Below are positions 25,141-35,700 of a DNA stretch of 64,000 nucleotides, piece after piece (position 1 is the first letter of the stretch; every line of letters starts with the position of its first letter). A program made the position numbers and the translations under genes. Source of the stretch: Chondrosia reniformis (Eukaryota > Porifera > Demospongiae > Chondrillida > Chondrillidae); assembly GCA_947172415.1 (NCBI GenBank), contig OX359201.1:6808501-6872500 (forward strand), given 5' to 3'. The notes below the pieces were generated by a model. The model ran no database searches, was not told the DNA's origin, and worked only from the letters and a program-made list of their open reading frames with translations.

Positions 25141-28100
25141 ATGAGTAAATCGAAAAAGAAGACGGGTAAGCCCAGACGGTCCGGTGGATGTGAGGAAGAG
25201 TCGCTTCACCTGCACATTGCGGAGGGATACGCCAAAGGATGGGGCGTGTGGGAGGGCTTGAGGGAGTTTGTACAAAACTGGCACGATGGCGTCCTCTCCA
25301 CTTACGAAGATCTTGGCGGGTCGGAAGAGGGCAAGGTTCTCTTTGATAGAGTGAGCACGCGTGGTGTAGATAATGCTTCAAGCGACCCATTAAACGGCCT
25401 CTTTGAATATTTAGTCTGAGACAACGTACGGGGTCATTAATAACTCCAAAGAGAACAATCTGATCCGCTACAGCGCCTACTGCGGCCTTGAGAATGTAGA
25501 GAGGAGAGAGTGTCTCCTTGAATGCGACTCCAAAGTAGGTCGCATCTCTTTGGGTGATCTGTATTACGACAGGATGAATCAGAGTGTTACCATGGTGAAC
25601 AGGAAGACCTCTTTGGGTAGATGCGTCTTTCTACTTGGACACTCGAAGAAGGCAAAACGAGAAGAAGTTATTGGAAAGTTTGGTAGGTCCATCTGTACAC
25701 AGTGCTGCACCCACTGACAACTATAGTGCCACACCCACTGACAACTATAGTGTCACACCCACTGACAACTATAGTGCCACACCCACTGACAACTATAGTG
25801 CCACACCCACTGACAACTATAGCGCCACACCCACTGACAACTATAGCGCCACACCCACTGACAACTATAGCGCCACACCCACTGACAACTATAGTGCCAC
25901 ACCCACTAACAACTATAGTGCCACACCCACTGACAACTATAGTGCCACACCCACTGACAACTATAGTGCCACACCCACTGACAACTATAGTGCCACACCC
26001 ACTGACAACTATAGTGCCACACCCACTGACAACTATAGCGCCACACCCACTGACAACTATAGTGCCACACCCACTAACAACTATAGTGCCACACCCACTG
26101 ACAACTATAGTGCCACACCCACTGACAACTATAGTGCCACACCTCCTTTCAACAGGTGAGGGGCTAAAATTGGGAGCACTGTCTCTAGTACGAAGTGGTC
26201 GTAAAGTAGTCCTGTGTACTGGATCAGAAAGATGGCGTTTTGGGATTGATCATTTGGAGGAGAGGGGCTTCAATCAGAGAGTGCTGACTGTGCATATAAA
26301 GAGTGAGTCACTTGTACTGTTAGTGCAGCTAGATGTACCATTGTATGTGTTCTCTGCAGAGCGTACTACTGGGGAGTCTCCTTTGAAAGGCGACTTTGAG
26401 GATGTCTTGCCTCCTTGGTGAGTGGCTCCCGGAGAGTTTAGAAAACTGATTTGAGGAGAAATCTCTCTCCTCTAGTTCATTTGCTGAAATGTCTGAAGTG
26501 GAGACTTGCACACAGGTCTGGTCCATTTGGAAGGATGAATGGAGAGACTATGTAAGTCAGAACTACTGCAAGGGTGCTTCAAAGAAACATTTATTTTCTC
26601 TCCAATTGGCAGTCCTCCCGGTTCCTCTTCCTTGAGAAGCCAACTAGATATGTGGAAACAAAGAGTGGTTTGTGCATGGGACAATGAATGTATTTGTAGT
26701 GGAGCTACTGTATGGCCTCTTGTTGTACGATAGGTACATTGATTTTAGATGAAGGTTACAAGGGGAAATTATTTGTTAAACGTGTTTGGATTTCAGACTC
26801 ATTAGAAGAGGAAATGACAACTGGGGTGGACCTTAATGAGTGAGTTAACATGATAGTCATGTGGTGGTCACATGATAATCACATGTTCTGTGTATACCAA
26901 AGCATTGAGCTGGACAGGGACAGACAGGCGTGTATTGACATCTCTCGGTTGGAGCACTCTGTAAGCAACTGCATGTTGTACAATAGTTACAGGCATCATA
27001 TGTTTCACTTCTCAAGCACAGCTGAGTTGTCTTTGGGTACATTCTGTAAAGGAGGAGAAGGAGCTAGCTGATCATTACTGTGACCTTCTCTGTGAGAAGA
27101 GGTAAGACTCTCATGTGGGAGCTGCAGCTGTCATACTGACCTACTCTACTGCAGTAAGAGCCGTGAAGTCAGCTGTGCAGAAATGTACCTCAGAAGGTTT
27201 GCTGATAAGGAGACCTGTGTTGCTCTGGCAGATGTCTTTTTCAGGTGAGACGCTACTGACCCAGGCCTGCCTGCTGGTGTGTGAGTGTACGCATGTCCAC
27301 CTCATAGGCGCTATGGGGAGGTGTTCCCATTGGCAGACGGAACATCTTCAGAAGAAACTAGAAAACTGAGACAACGACTGGGAGGTGTCAAGGCTAGTAA
27401 TGCTACACCATTGTCACATGACTGTCACATGATCATCACTTGATCCCCATGTAGATTCACCACATAGGTAAAGCAATGCACTTTGTCATAGAGAAAGCTG
27501 GTCGTATACCTGAGGTACCGCAGCTGCCATACCAACCTGACCCTGCCCCCCTACCACCCCCCAAGATAGTCAAACGGGAGTACAAGCTGTTGTCCTCTGA
27601 GGACAAAGTTGGTCCACTATGTGCGACCTATGAGATTCATTTGTAATAGGACACTTTGCACACTCTATAGGACACTTGGAAGAGGGCTATGAATCTAATT
27701 AAAAAGTTTGAGCCAGATTATCCCTTCAAACTGATCAAGTTTTTTGATGAGGACTATGGAGAGGTGGGGAGGTGTTGTGTATCTGGTTCACGGTTATCCA
27801 TGTGTGTGCTTGTACTCAGATATGGGAGAGGGGAGGATGTATTGAGGTGCCTTCCTGGATATTTAACAGGCGCAAAGTACATGCAAAAATGAGTGCATTT
27901 CAGTGCCCTGCAAAAGACAAAAGTGTAAAGTTTTAAAGTTAAACTTTGTGTGTGCATTGAAGTAATGTTTTATTGTGTATGACTTTAGTGCATATGTCCA
28001 GCCACATACCTGGTTGCAAACTTGCTAAATATTCGCAGAGGGAAATACCAAAGCCTAGGTAAGGAGGGAGGGGCTAGAGGGGCTAGCTAGTAAGGAGGGA

Positions 28101-29888
28101 GGGGCTAGAGGGGCTAGCTAGTAAGGAGGGAGGGGCTAGAGGGGCTAGAGGGGCTAGCTAGTAAGGAGGGAGGGGCTAGAGGGGCTAGCTAGTAAGGAGG
28201 GAGGGGCTAGAGGGGCTAGCTAGTAAGGAGGGAGGGGCTAGAGGGGCTAGCTAGTAAGGAGGGAGGGGCTAGAGGGGCTAGCTAGTAAGGAGGGAGGGGC
28301 TAGAGGGGCTAGAGGGGCTAGAGGGGCTAGCTAGTAAGGAGGGAGGGGCTAGAGGGGCTAGCTAGTAAGGAGGGAGGGGCTAGAGGGGCTAGCTAGTAAG
28401 GAGGGAGGGGCTAGAGGGGCTAGAGGGGAGGGAGAGGAGAGCCAGTCCATGCACTGTCCAAATATGTTTCTGTCTTTGTTAGATGAGGTAGTGTTTGCTG
28501 TTATTTCGCAAGTAGCGAATGAGGTACACCAGAAATCAATGGACAATGCAAGAAAGGAGGGAGTGGTGAGTATATTGGCTGGATTGGACGATGGGGTAGG
28601 AACATGGCAACTTTACTGATATTGTACGGACTGTGACTTTTGTATATATAGAACAACAAATTGGGAGGCAGAAGCCATTTCCATAAGGAAGTGTTAGCCA
28701 AGAGAGAACTGGAGTTGGAGAGGTACATGGATGGTCTGCAGGTGTGATGAACTTTGTTGCTAGTGCTACTGCAAAAGTGATCACCTTGTGTGTGTTTCTC
28801 AGGAGGAGCTAGACAGGAAGGTAGCAGACTATAAACGAGTTGAGGATTCGTTGCAAGCAGAGGTACATATATACATAGTGTGCCTATGTCTATACTGGTT
28901 GGTCACATGCATATCATGTGACCTGGCTTATAGCTGAGTAAGTTTCAAGAGAAGGTTCATGAAGGTACACAAGATTTGGAGGCAAAGAAGGAAGAGATAA
29001 GACAGCAAAAAAAAGAGGAAATTGAACACTTGGAAGTTAAATTTAAAGTGAACATGCCTTGCTATCCTCAAGTGTGAAGGTACATGAAGCTGACTCTTTT
29101 TATGCAGCATGCTCGCATGGAAGCTTGCAAAAAAGTGAAAATTCCTCTTAATGGAATTGACATGCTAAAAACAAATATTAAAGAGACTGAGGAACAAGTT
29201 GGGAAATTGTATTAATGTCTCAGATAACATAAAACATTCAATATTCTTGCATTAGATTAATGAAAAGAGAAAAGAAATTGCATCTGATCAGGAACAGCAT
29301 GAGGAAGATATAGATAAAAAGACAGTTCAAGTTACTGCAATTACCAATAAACTAGCTGAAAGGTACTTGAACTATTATTTATATAATGTGGGTCACAGGC
29401 CTCACTTCCTGTAGTGTGGGTCACATGCCTCACTTCCTGTAGTGTGGGTCACATGCCTCACTTCCTGTAGTGTGGGTCACATGCCTCACTTCCTGTAGTG
29501 TGGGTCACATGCCTCACTTCCTGTAGTGTGGGTCACATGCCTCACTTCCTGTAGTGTGGGTCACATGCAAGAGCTGTCTGACTTGTTCCAGCAGAACAAT
29601 GAGGCACAACTTTCTGAGGACTCCAAGTTGTACAAGTGTTTGGAGGACTTTAGACAGGCTTGTGCTGTGAGTAAAGCTCTAAATATTTTTGTAAATATTC
29701 TTACCGAATATTTTTTATAGGATTTAAAAGATAAGAATCAGTGCCAAGTCTGCAAAGAAGATCGGAACTACGCTGTTGTAACTCCATGTCAGCATCTTCA
29801 GCTCTGTCACCAGTGTGCTAAAACTCTCCACAAATGCCCAATTTGCAAGGAAAATATCAACAATGTCGAGCGTGTGTATCTCAATTGA
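25141..29888 (+). CDS. GHKL-ATPase / coiled-coil / RING-finger protein, copy B
   Basis: Paralogue of the gene at 2807. Start MSKSKKKTGKPRRSGG. N-box WEGLREFVQNWHDG (residues 38-50, E42, N46, D49). Exon 2 (about 25420-25682) gives IRYSAYCGLENVER, ISLGDLYYDRMNQSVTMVNR, then the G2 box IGKFGEGLKLGALSLVRSG spliced across the repeat at 25707-26150. As in copy A, the DxGxG box is replaced (MVNRKTSLGRC). Later blocks match copy A: IELDRDRQACIDISRLEHS, VHSVKEEKELADHY-like, LIKKFEPDYPFKLIKFFDE, CICPATYLVANLLN. A long coiled coil (about 28650-29360) and a second one near 29580 precede the C-terminal RING (29760-29888): CQVC, PCQHLQLCHQC, KCPIC, ending NINNVERVYLN. Predicted role: ubiquitin E3 ligase with a GHKL-type head (inference). 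Confidence 0.78.
25707..26150. repeat. Intronic minisatellite, 24-bp unit, about 18 copies
   Basis: Tandem copies of GACAACTATAGTGCCACACC plus CACT with GCGCC and AACAAC variants, in the intron that splits the G2 box of copy B (IGKFG | EGLKLG). The unit is a multiple of three and open in several frames. It is treated as intron because the joined G2 motif matches copy A without it. Confidence 0.93.
28059..28430. repeat. Intronic minisatellite, 31-bp unit
   Basis: About eleven copies of a 31-bp unit (AAGGAGGGAGGGGCTAGAGG then GGCTAGCTAGT), some with extra GGGGCTAGA insertions, in an intron of copy B. Runs of G on the coding strand could form G-quadruplexes (inference). Confidence 0.93.
29395..29568. 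repeat. Intronic minisatellite, 28-bp unit, about 6 copies
   Basis: Copies of a 28-bp unit (GTGTGGGTCACATGCCTCAC then TTCCTGTA). Every unit contains TCACTTCCTGTAG, a good 3' splice-site sequence. The last copy runs directly into the exon ELSDLFQQNNEAQ, so the minisatellite reaches the acceptor. Confidence 0.92.
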
Positions 29889-30470
29889 AAGACTTTTAAA
29901 CTTTTACAACAGTTTTAACTGTTTAATGTCGTATGTTTGCTATCAGTATTTTCTATGCATTTATTACTGTAACTCTGTCAAATGGCCAACTATATGAAGC
30001 TAATACTTAGTGTCAGCATTCATATACATATATGAAGCATTTCTGATGAGTTTAATTTTAGAAAATTGATTTATATATACTTACATATTTTATTATACAT
30101 TAACTTCATATATATACCAGTATTTAGCCAGATATACTTACAATTGCCCTATATATATATATATTATGAAATATATATTTACAGCACAAATCCCTTTGCT
30201 AATTATTTACCATGGATCTTTATAGAGCATACACCCCACCCCTCACCAACCCACCCTATATGCCTAGCTGTCAATCCCAGAAGAGCAATAAACTTCCAAA
30301 TACTAAATATCATTAGTTTCTTTTATAATGTGACTTATAACCCTAAATTGGTTGGGTCATCCTTATTAATCTTACATTTTGTATAGCATGTCACAATAAT
30401 AAACAATCATTATTATCACTAATTATATAAACTTCAAATAAATTACTAGCTAGTTAATTTAGGGATTTTG
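29889..30470. other. AT-rich intergenic region left of the satellite block
   Basis: 3' flank of copy B. It holds AATAAA-type signals near 30285 and 30399 and runs of TATATA. No gene, repeat array or promoter that I can support. Confidence 0.5.
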
Positions 30471-30536
30471 ATGCTGAAACTCCAGCAAATAGGTATATAT
30501 ATAAAGATAACAAGCTTAGACTTTCAGCACTGACAA
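30471..30536 (+). repeat. Left terminal inverted repeat
   Basis: Reads ATGCTGAAACTCCAGCAAAT, then AGGTATATATA, a 12-base extra stretch, then GCTTAGACTTTCAGCACTGA and CAA. The reverse complement of 47878-47932 has the same order with one extra A and without the 12-base stretch: about 54 matching positions. Confidence 0.85.
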
Positions 30537-30699
30537 CCACTCCATGATCTGCCATCCTGACTTTCAGCGTTCTTCCTGTACACTGCAGGGCAATTAGAAC
30601 AGGGGATCTGGTAAGTTATATATGAATTCAGAAATTTGATTCAATCTTACTAATTTAAGCATACACATTTGAACATTTGGTGTTAAGGAGAATATCTTT

Positions 30700-31736
30700 T
30701 ATAGTGTATACGTACGTATACTAACTTCATATAGAAGTAATTTAAAGTACATAAAGTGCTGTAACTCTTCCAAATGAAGAGATATGAATCTTAAACTCTA
30801 CCTCGGTATTCACAAAGATGTATGAAAGGCATCCAATGAGTTTTGCAAATTTTAATATCTACTCAAATTTGCCCTATATCTCACCATACATTGACTTCAT
30901 ATAACAGTAATTTAAAGTACATTAAGCGCCGTAACTTTTCCAAATGAAGAGATATGAATCTTAAACTCTATCTCAGTATTCACAAAGATGTTTGAAAGGT
31001 TTTCATTGAGTTTTGCATCTACTCAAATTTGCCCTATCTCTCACTATACATTAACTTCGTATAGCAGTAATTTAAAGTACATTAAGTGCTGTAACTCTTC
31101 AAAATGAAGAGATATGAATCTTAAACTCTATCTCAGAATTCACAAAGATGTTTGAAAGGTTTTCATTGAGTTTTGCAAATTTTGATATCTACTCAAATTT
31201 GCCCTATCTCTCACCATACATTAACTTCGTATAGCAGTAATTTAAAGTACATTAAGTGCTGTAACTCTTCCATATGAAGAGATATAAATCTTAAACTTTA
31301 TCTCAGCATTCACAGAGATGTTTGAAAGGTTTTCATTGAGTTTTGCAAGTTTTGATATCTACTCAAATTTGCCCTATCTCTCAACATACATTAATTTCGT
31401 ATAGCAGTAATTTAAAGTACATTAAGTGCAGTAACTCTTCCATATGAAGAGATATGAATCTTAAACTCTATCTCAGTATTCACAAAGATGTTTGAAAGGT
31501 TTTCATTGAGTTTTGAAAATTTTAATATCTACTCAAATTTGCCCTATCTCTCACTATACATTAACTTCATACAGCAGTAATTTAAAGTACATTAAGTGCT
31601 GTAACTCTTCCAAATGAAGAGATATGAATCTTCAACTCTATCTCAGCATTCAGAGAGATGTATGAAAGGCATCCAATGAGTTTGGCGAGTTTTGATTATA
31701 TACTCAAATTTGCCCTATCTCTCACCATACATTAAC
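30700..31736. repeat. 170-bp satellite, segment 1 (about 6 monomers)
   Basis: Monomers recognised by CAGTAATTTAAAGTACATTA, TGTAACTCTTCCAAATGAAG, AGATATGAATCTTAAACT and CTACTCAAATTTGCCCTA. The leftmost monomers are the most diverged or shortened. The last one carries the variant TTTGGCGAGTTTTGATTATA and is broken by insert copy 1. Confidence 0.93.
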
Positions 31737-32785
31737 TAACCCTAATTGCGTAATACTATAAATGGCCGACCTTGAGTAGGTATAAGAGTGAAATACGGTA
31801 CTTCATATATTTCTGTAAAAATTAAAACTCTTTGAAAGATTTCTTATACACATGGATATGCACTGTGTAGTACTTGATTGTTGTTGAAGCAGTATTTATC
31901 CACATATATTATATGGATGTCGTTAAAGTGAAATTTTGCCGATCGACGGCCAACGAAACTCCAAAGAAAAAAAATTGGACCATACCGAACGCTACCATCC
32001 ACGACGCTCAGAGGCCGGGATCGGTGGTAACGCTCTGCCGAGTTGAGCTTTGGGTGTCACTTGCGTGAGAAGAACCAGTTCTTCTCGATATGGCCGACTC
32101 ATATGAATCCTAAGATATCAGATGCCAATCCCACATTACGTGGAACCCCCCCGAAATCCGGATTATTGGTGAGCACGTCTCTATGGCACCAACCGATTAG
32201 GAGACAGCTTCAGAGTCTAAGCGCTACCAACCTCTATGGGAACCGCAACCACCATAGAGATGTGTCCAGGTAGGCCTACTTTATAAGGTTTTGCGCTTCT
32301 ATTTAAACAACAAAATTTCAAAAGGAAACGATTGTGGTTGGCGCTATTCCATACTTAAGAATAGGGTATTTGCGAGAAAAATGTAGTCAAATTATACCAA
32401 GTTAATTCGGGATCAGTGCATCGTTCCAAGCCATTTTAAAGGTATATCCAGTATTTGTGGTTCATCTAGAAACTGGGAAAAATGGATAGAATCCTGTAAG
32501 TGTCTTGATTGGCGGAGGAGAACTACTTTTCTGGTCCCATGTAGAAACGATTTTTGCGAGAGGTGTTCCGATATGAACGTAAACTAGTATAACCAGCCAC
32601 ACTCAATCTCAATTGCTGTAATAGCATAATGGCTACCGGCCTCTATATAAAGACCTTCTGATAGCTGCGTTCTGGACTGTCCCTGCGTGTTTCTAGTTGC
32701 CCCATTCATGTCAAATCATTTTAACTTGGTATGCCGATAATTTCCATAATAGTATCGCACGATATAAATGCTACACCATTAAAGG
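31737..32785. mobile_element. 1049-bp insert in satellite, copy 1
   Basis: Unique sequence that begins TAACCCTAATTGCGTAATAC and ends CTACACCATTAAAGG, placed between CATTAAC and TCGTATAGC of a monomer. Near the ends, GCGTAATACTATAAATGG (left) and the reverse complement of the right end, GCGATACTATTATGG, form an imperfect subterminal inverted repeat. It has a TATA-like CTATATAAAG near 32643. Its reading frames (about 64 and 76 codons) lack recognisable domains; the longer-looking first one begins with TTG. Confidence 0.8.
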
Positions 32786-35700
32786 TCGTATAGCAGTAAT
32801 TTAATGTACATTATAGTGCTGTAACTCTTCCAAATGAAGAGATTTGAATCTTAAACTCTATGTCAGTATTCACAAAGATGTTTGAAAGGTTTTCATTGAG
32901 TTTTGCAAATTTTAATATCTACTCAAATTTGCCCTATCTCTCACCATACATTAACTTCATATAACAGTAATTTAATCTACATTATAGTGCTGTAACTCTT
33001 CCAAATGAAGGGATATGAATCTTAAACTCTATGTCAGTATTCACAAAGATGTTTTAAAGGTTTTCATTGAGTTTTGCAAATTTTAATATCTACTCAAATT
33101 TGCCCTATCTCTCACTATACATTAACTTCATATAACAGTAATTTAAAGTACATTAAGCGCCGTAACTCTTCCAAATGAAGAGATATGAATCTTAAACTCT
33201 ATCTCAGTATTCACAAAGATGTTTTAAAGGTTTTCATTGAGTTTTGAAAATTTTAATATCTACTCAAATTTGCCCTATCTCTCACCATACATTAACTTCG
33301 TATAACAGTAATTTAAAGTACATTAAGTGCTGTAACTCTTCCATATGAAGAGATATGAATCTTAAACTCTATCTCAGTATTCAGAGAGATGTATGAAAGG
33401 TATCCAATGAGTTTTGCAAATTTTAATATCTACTCAAATTTGCCCTATCTCTCACCATACATTAACTTCATATAACAGTAATTTAAAGTACATTAAATGC
33501 TGTAACTCTTCAAAATGAAGAGATGTGAATCTTAAACTTTATCTCAGCATTCACAGAGATGTATGAAAGGTTTTCATTTAGTTTTGCAAGTTTTGATAGC
33601 TACTCAAATTTGCCCTATCTCTCACCATACATTAACTTGGTATAGCAGTAATTTAAAGTACATTAAGTGCTGTAACTCTTCCAAATGAAGAGATATGAAT
33701 CTTAAACTTTATCTCAGCATTCACAGAGATGTATGAAAGGTTTTCATTGAGTTTTGCAAATTTTGATATCTACTCAAATTTGCCCTATCTCTCACTATGC
33801 ATTAACTTCATATAGCAGTAATTTAAAGAAAATTAAGTGCTGTAACTCTTCAAAATGAAGAGATATGAATCTTAAACTTTATCTCAGCATTCACAGAGAT
33901 GTATGAAAGGTTTTCATTGAGTTTTACAAGTTTTGATATCTACTCAAATTTGCCCTATCTCTCACCATACATTAAATTCGTATAGCAGTAATTTAAAGTA
34001 CATTAAGTGCTGTAACTCTTCCAAATGAAGAGATATGAATCTTAAACTCTATCTCAGTATTCAGAGAGATGTATGAAAGGTATCCAATGAGTTTTGCAAA
34101 TTTTAATATCTACTCAAATTTGCCCTATCTCTCACCATACATTAACTTCATATAACAGTAATTTAAAGTACATTAAATGCTGTAACTCCTCAAAATGAAG
34201 AGATGTGAATCTTAAACTTTATCTCAGCATTCACAGAGATGTATGAAAGGTTTTCATTTAGTTTTGCAAGTTTTGATATCTACTCAAATTTGCCCTATCT
34301 CTCACCATACATTAACTTGGTATAGCAGTAATTTAAAGTACATTAAGTGCTGTAACTCTTCCAAATGAAGAGATATGAATCTTAAACTCTATCTCAGTAT
34401 TCACAAAGATGTTTGAAAGGTTTTCATTGAGTTTTGCAAATTTTGATATCTACTCAAATTTGCCCTATACGTATCTCTCACTATACGTACGTACATTAAC
34501 TTCATATAACAGTAATTTAAAGTACATTAAGTGCTGTAACTCTTCCAAATGAAGAGATATGAGTCTTAAACTCTATCTAAGTATTCACAGAGATGTATGA
34601 AAGGTTTTCATTGAGTTTTGAAAATTTTAATATCTACTCAAATTTGCCCTATCTCTCACCATACATTAACTTCATATAGCAGTAATTTAAAGTACATTAA
34701 GCGCCGTAACTCTTCCAAATGAAGAGATATGAATCTTAAACTCTATGTCAGTATTCAAAAAGATGTTTGGAAGGTTTTTATTGAGTTTTGCAAATTTTAA
34801 TATCTACTCAAATTTGCCCTATATCTCTCACTATACGTACATTAACTTCATATAACAGTAATTTAAAGTACATTAAGTGCTGTAACTCTTCCAAATGAAG
34901 AGATATGAGTCTTAAACTCTATCTAAGTATTCACAGAGATGTATGAAAGGTTTTCATTGAGTTTTGAAAATTTTAATATCTACTCAAATTTGCCCTACGT
35001 ATCTCTCACCATACATTAACTTCATATAGCAGTAATTTAAAGTACATTAAGCGCCGTAACTCTTCCAAATGAAGAGATATGAATCTTAAACTCTATGTCA
35101 GTATTCAAAAAGATGTTTGGAAGGTTTTTATTGAGTTTTGCAAATTTTAATATCTACTCAAATTTGCCCTATCTCTCACCATACATTAACTTCGTATAGC
35201 AGTAAGTTAAAGTACATTAAGTGCTGTAACTCTTCCATATAAAGAGATATGAATCTTAAACTCTATCTCAGTATTCAGAGAGATGTATGAAAGGTATCCA
35301 ATGAGTTTTGCAAATTTTAATATCTACTCAAATTTGCCCTATCTCTCACCATACATTAACTTCATATAACAGTAATTTAAAGTACATTAAATGCTGTAAC
35401 TCTTCAAAATGAAGAGATGTGAATCTTAAACTTTATCTCAGCATTCACAGAGATGTATGAAAGGTTTTCATTTAGTTTTGCAAGTTTTGATATCTACTCA
35501 AATTTGCCCTATATCTCACCATACATTAACTTGGTATAGCAGTAATTTAAAGTACATTAAGTGCTGTAACTCTTCCAAATGAAGAGATATGAATCTTAAA
35601 CTTTATCTCAGCATTCAAAGAGATGTATGAAAGGTTTTCATTGAGTTTTGCAAATTTTGATATCTACTCAAATTTGCCCTATCTCTCACTATGCATTAAC

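Noticed and set aside
25635..26159. Repeat at 25707-26150 as a coding NYSATPTD tract of GHKL-RING B
   Set aside because: The frame is open into the repeat, but the G2 box IGKFG-EGLKLG is restored only by splicing the repeat out, as in copy A where the same junction is split by an intron without a repeat.
31737..31750. Telomere-like TAACCCTAA at the insert start
   Set aside because: A single 9-base match at each insert start, not a tandem array; too short to mean a telomeric origin.
31874..32273. Two small reading frames conserved in all three inserts
   Set aside because: Conservation simply follows the near-identical DNA. The first begins at TTG, not ATG, neither has a recognisable domain, and codon-level selection cannot be judged from three almost identical copies.
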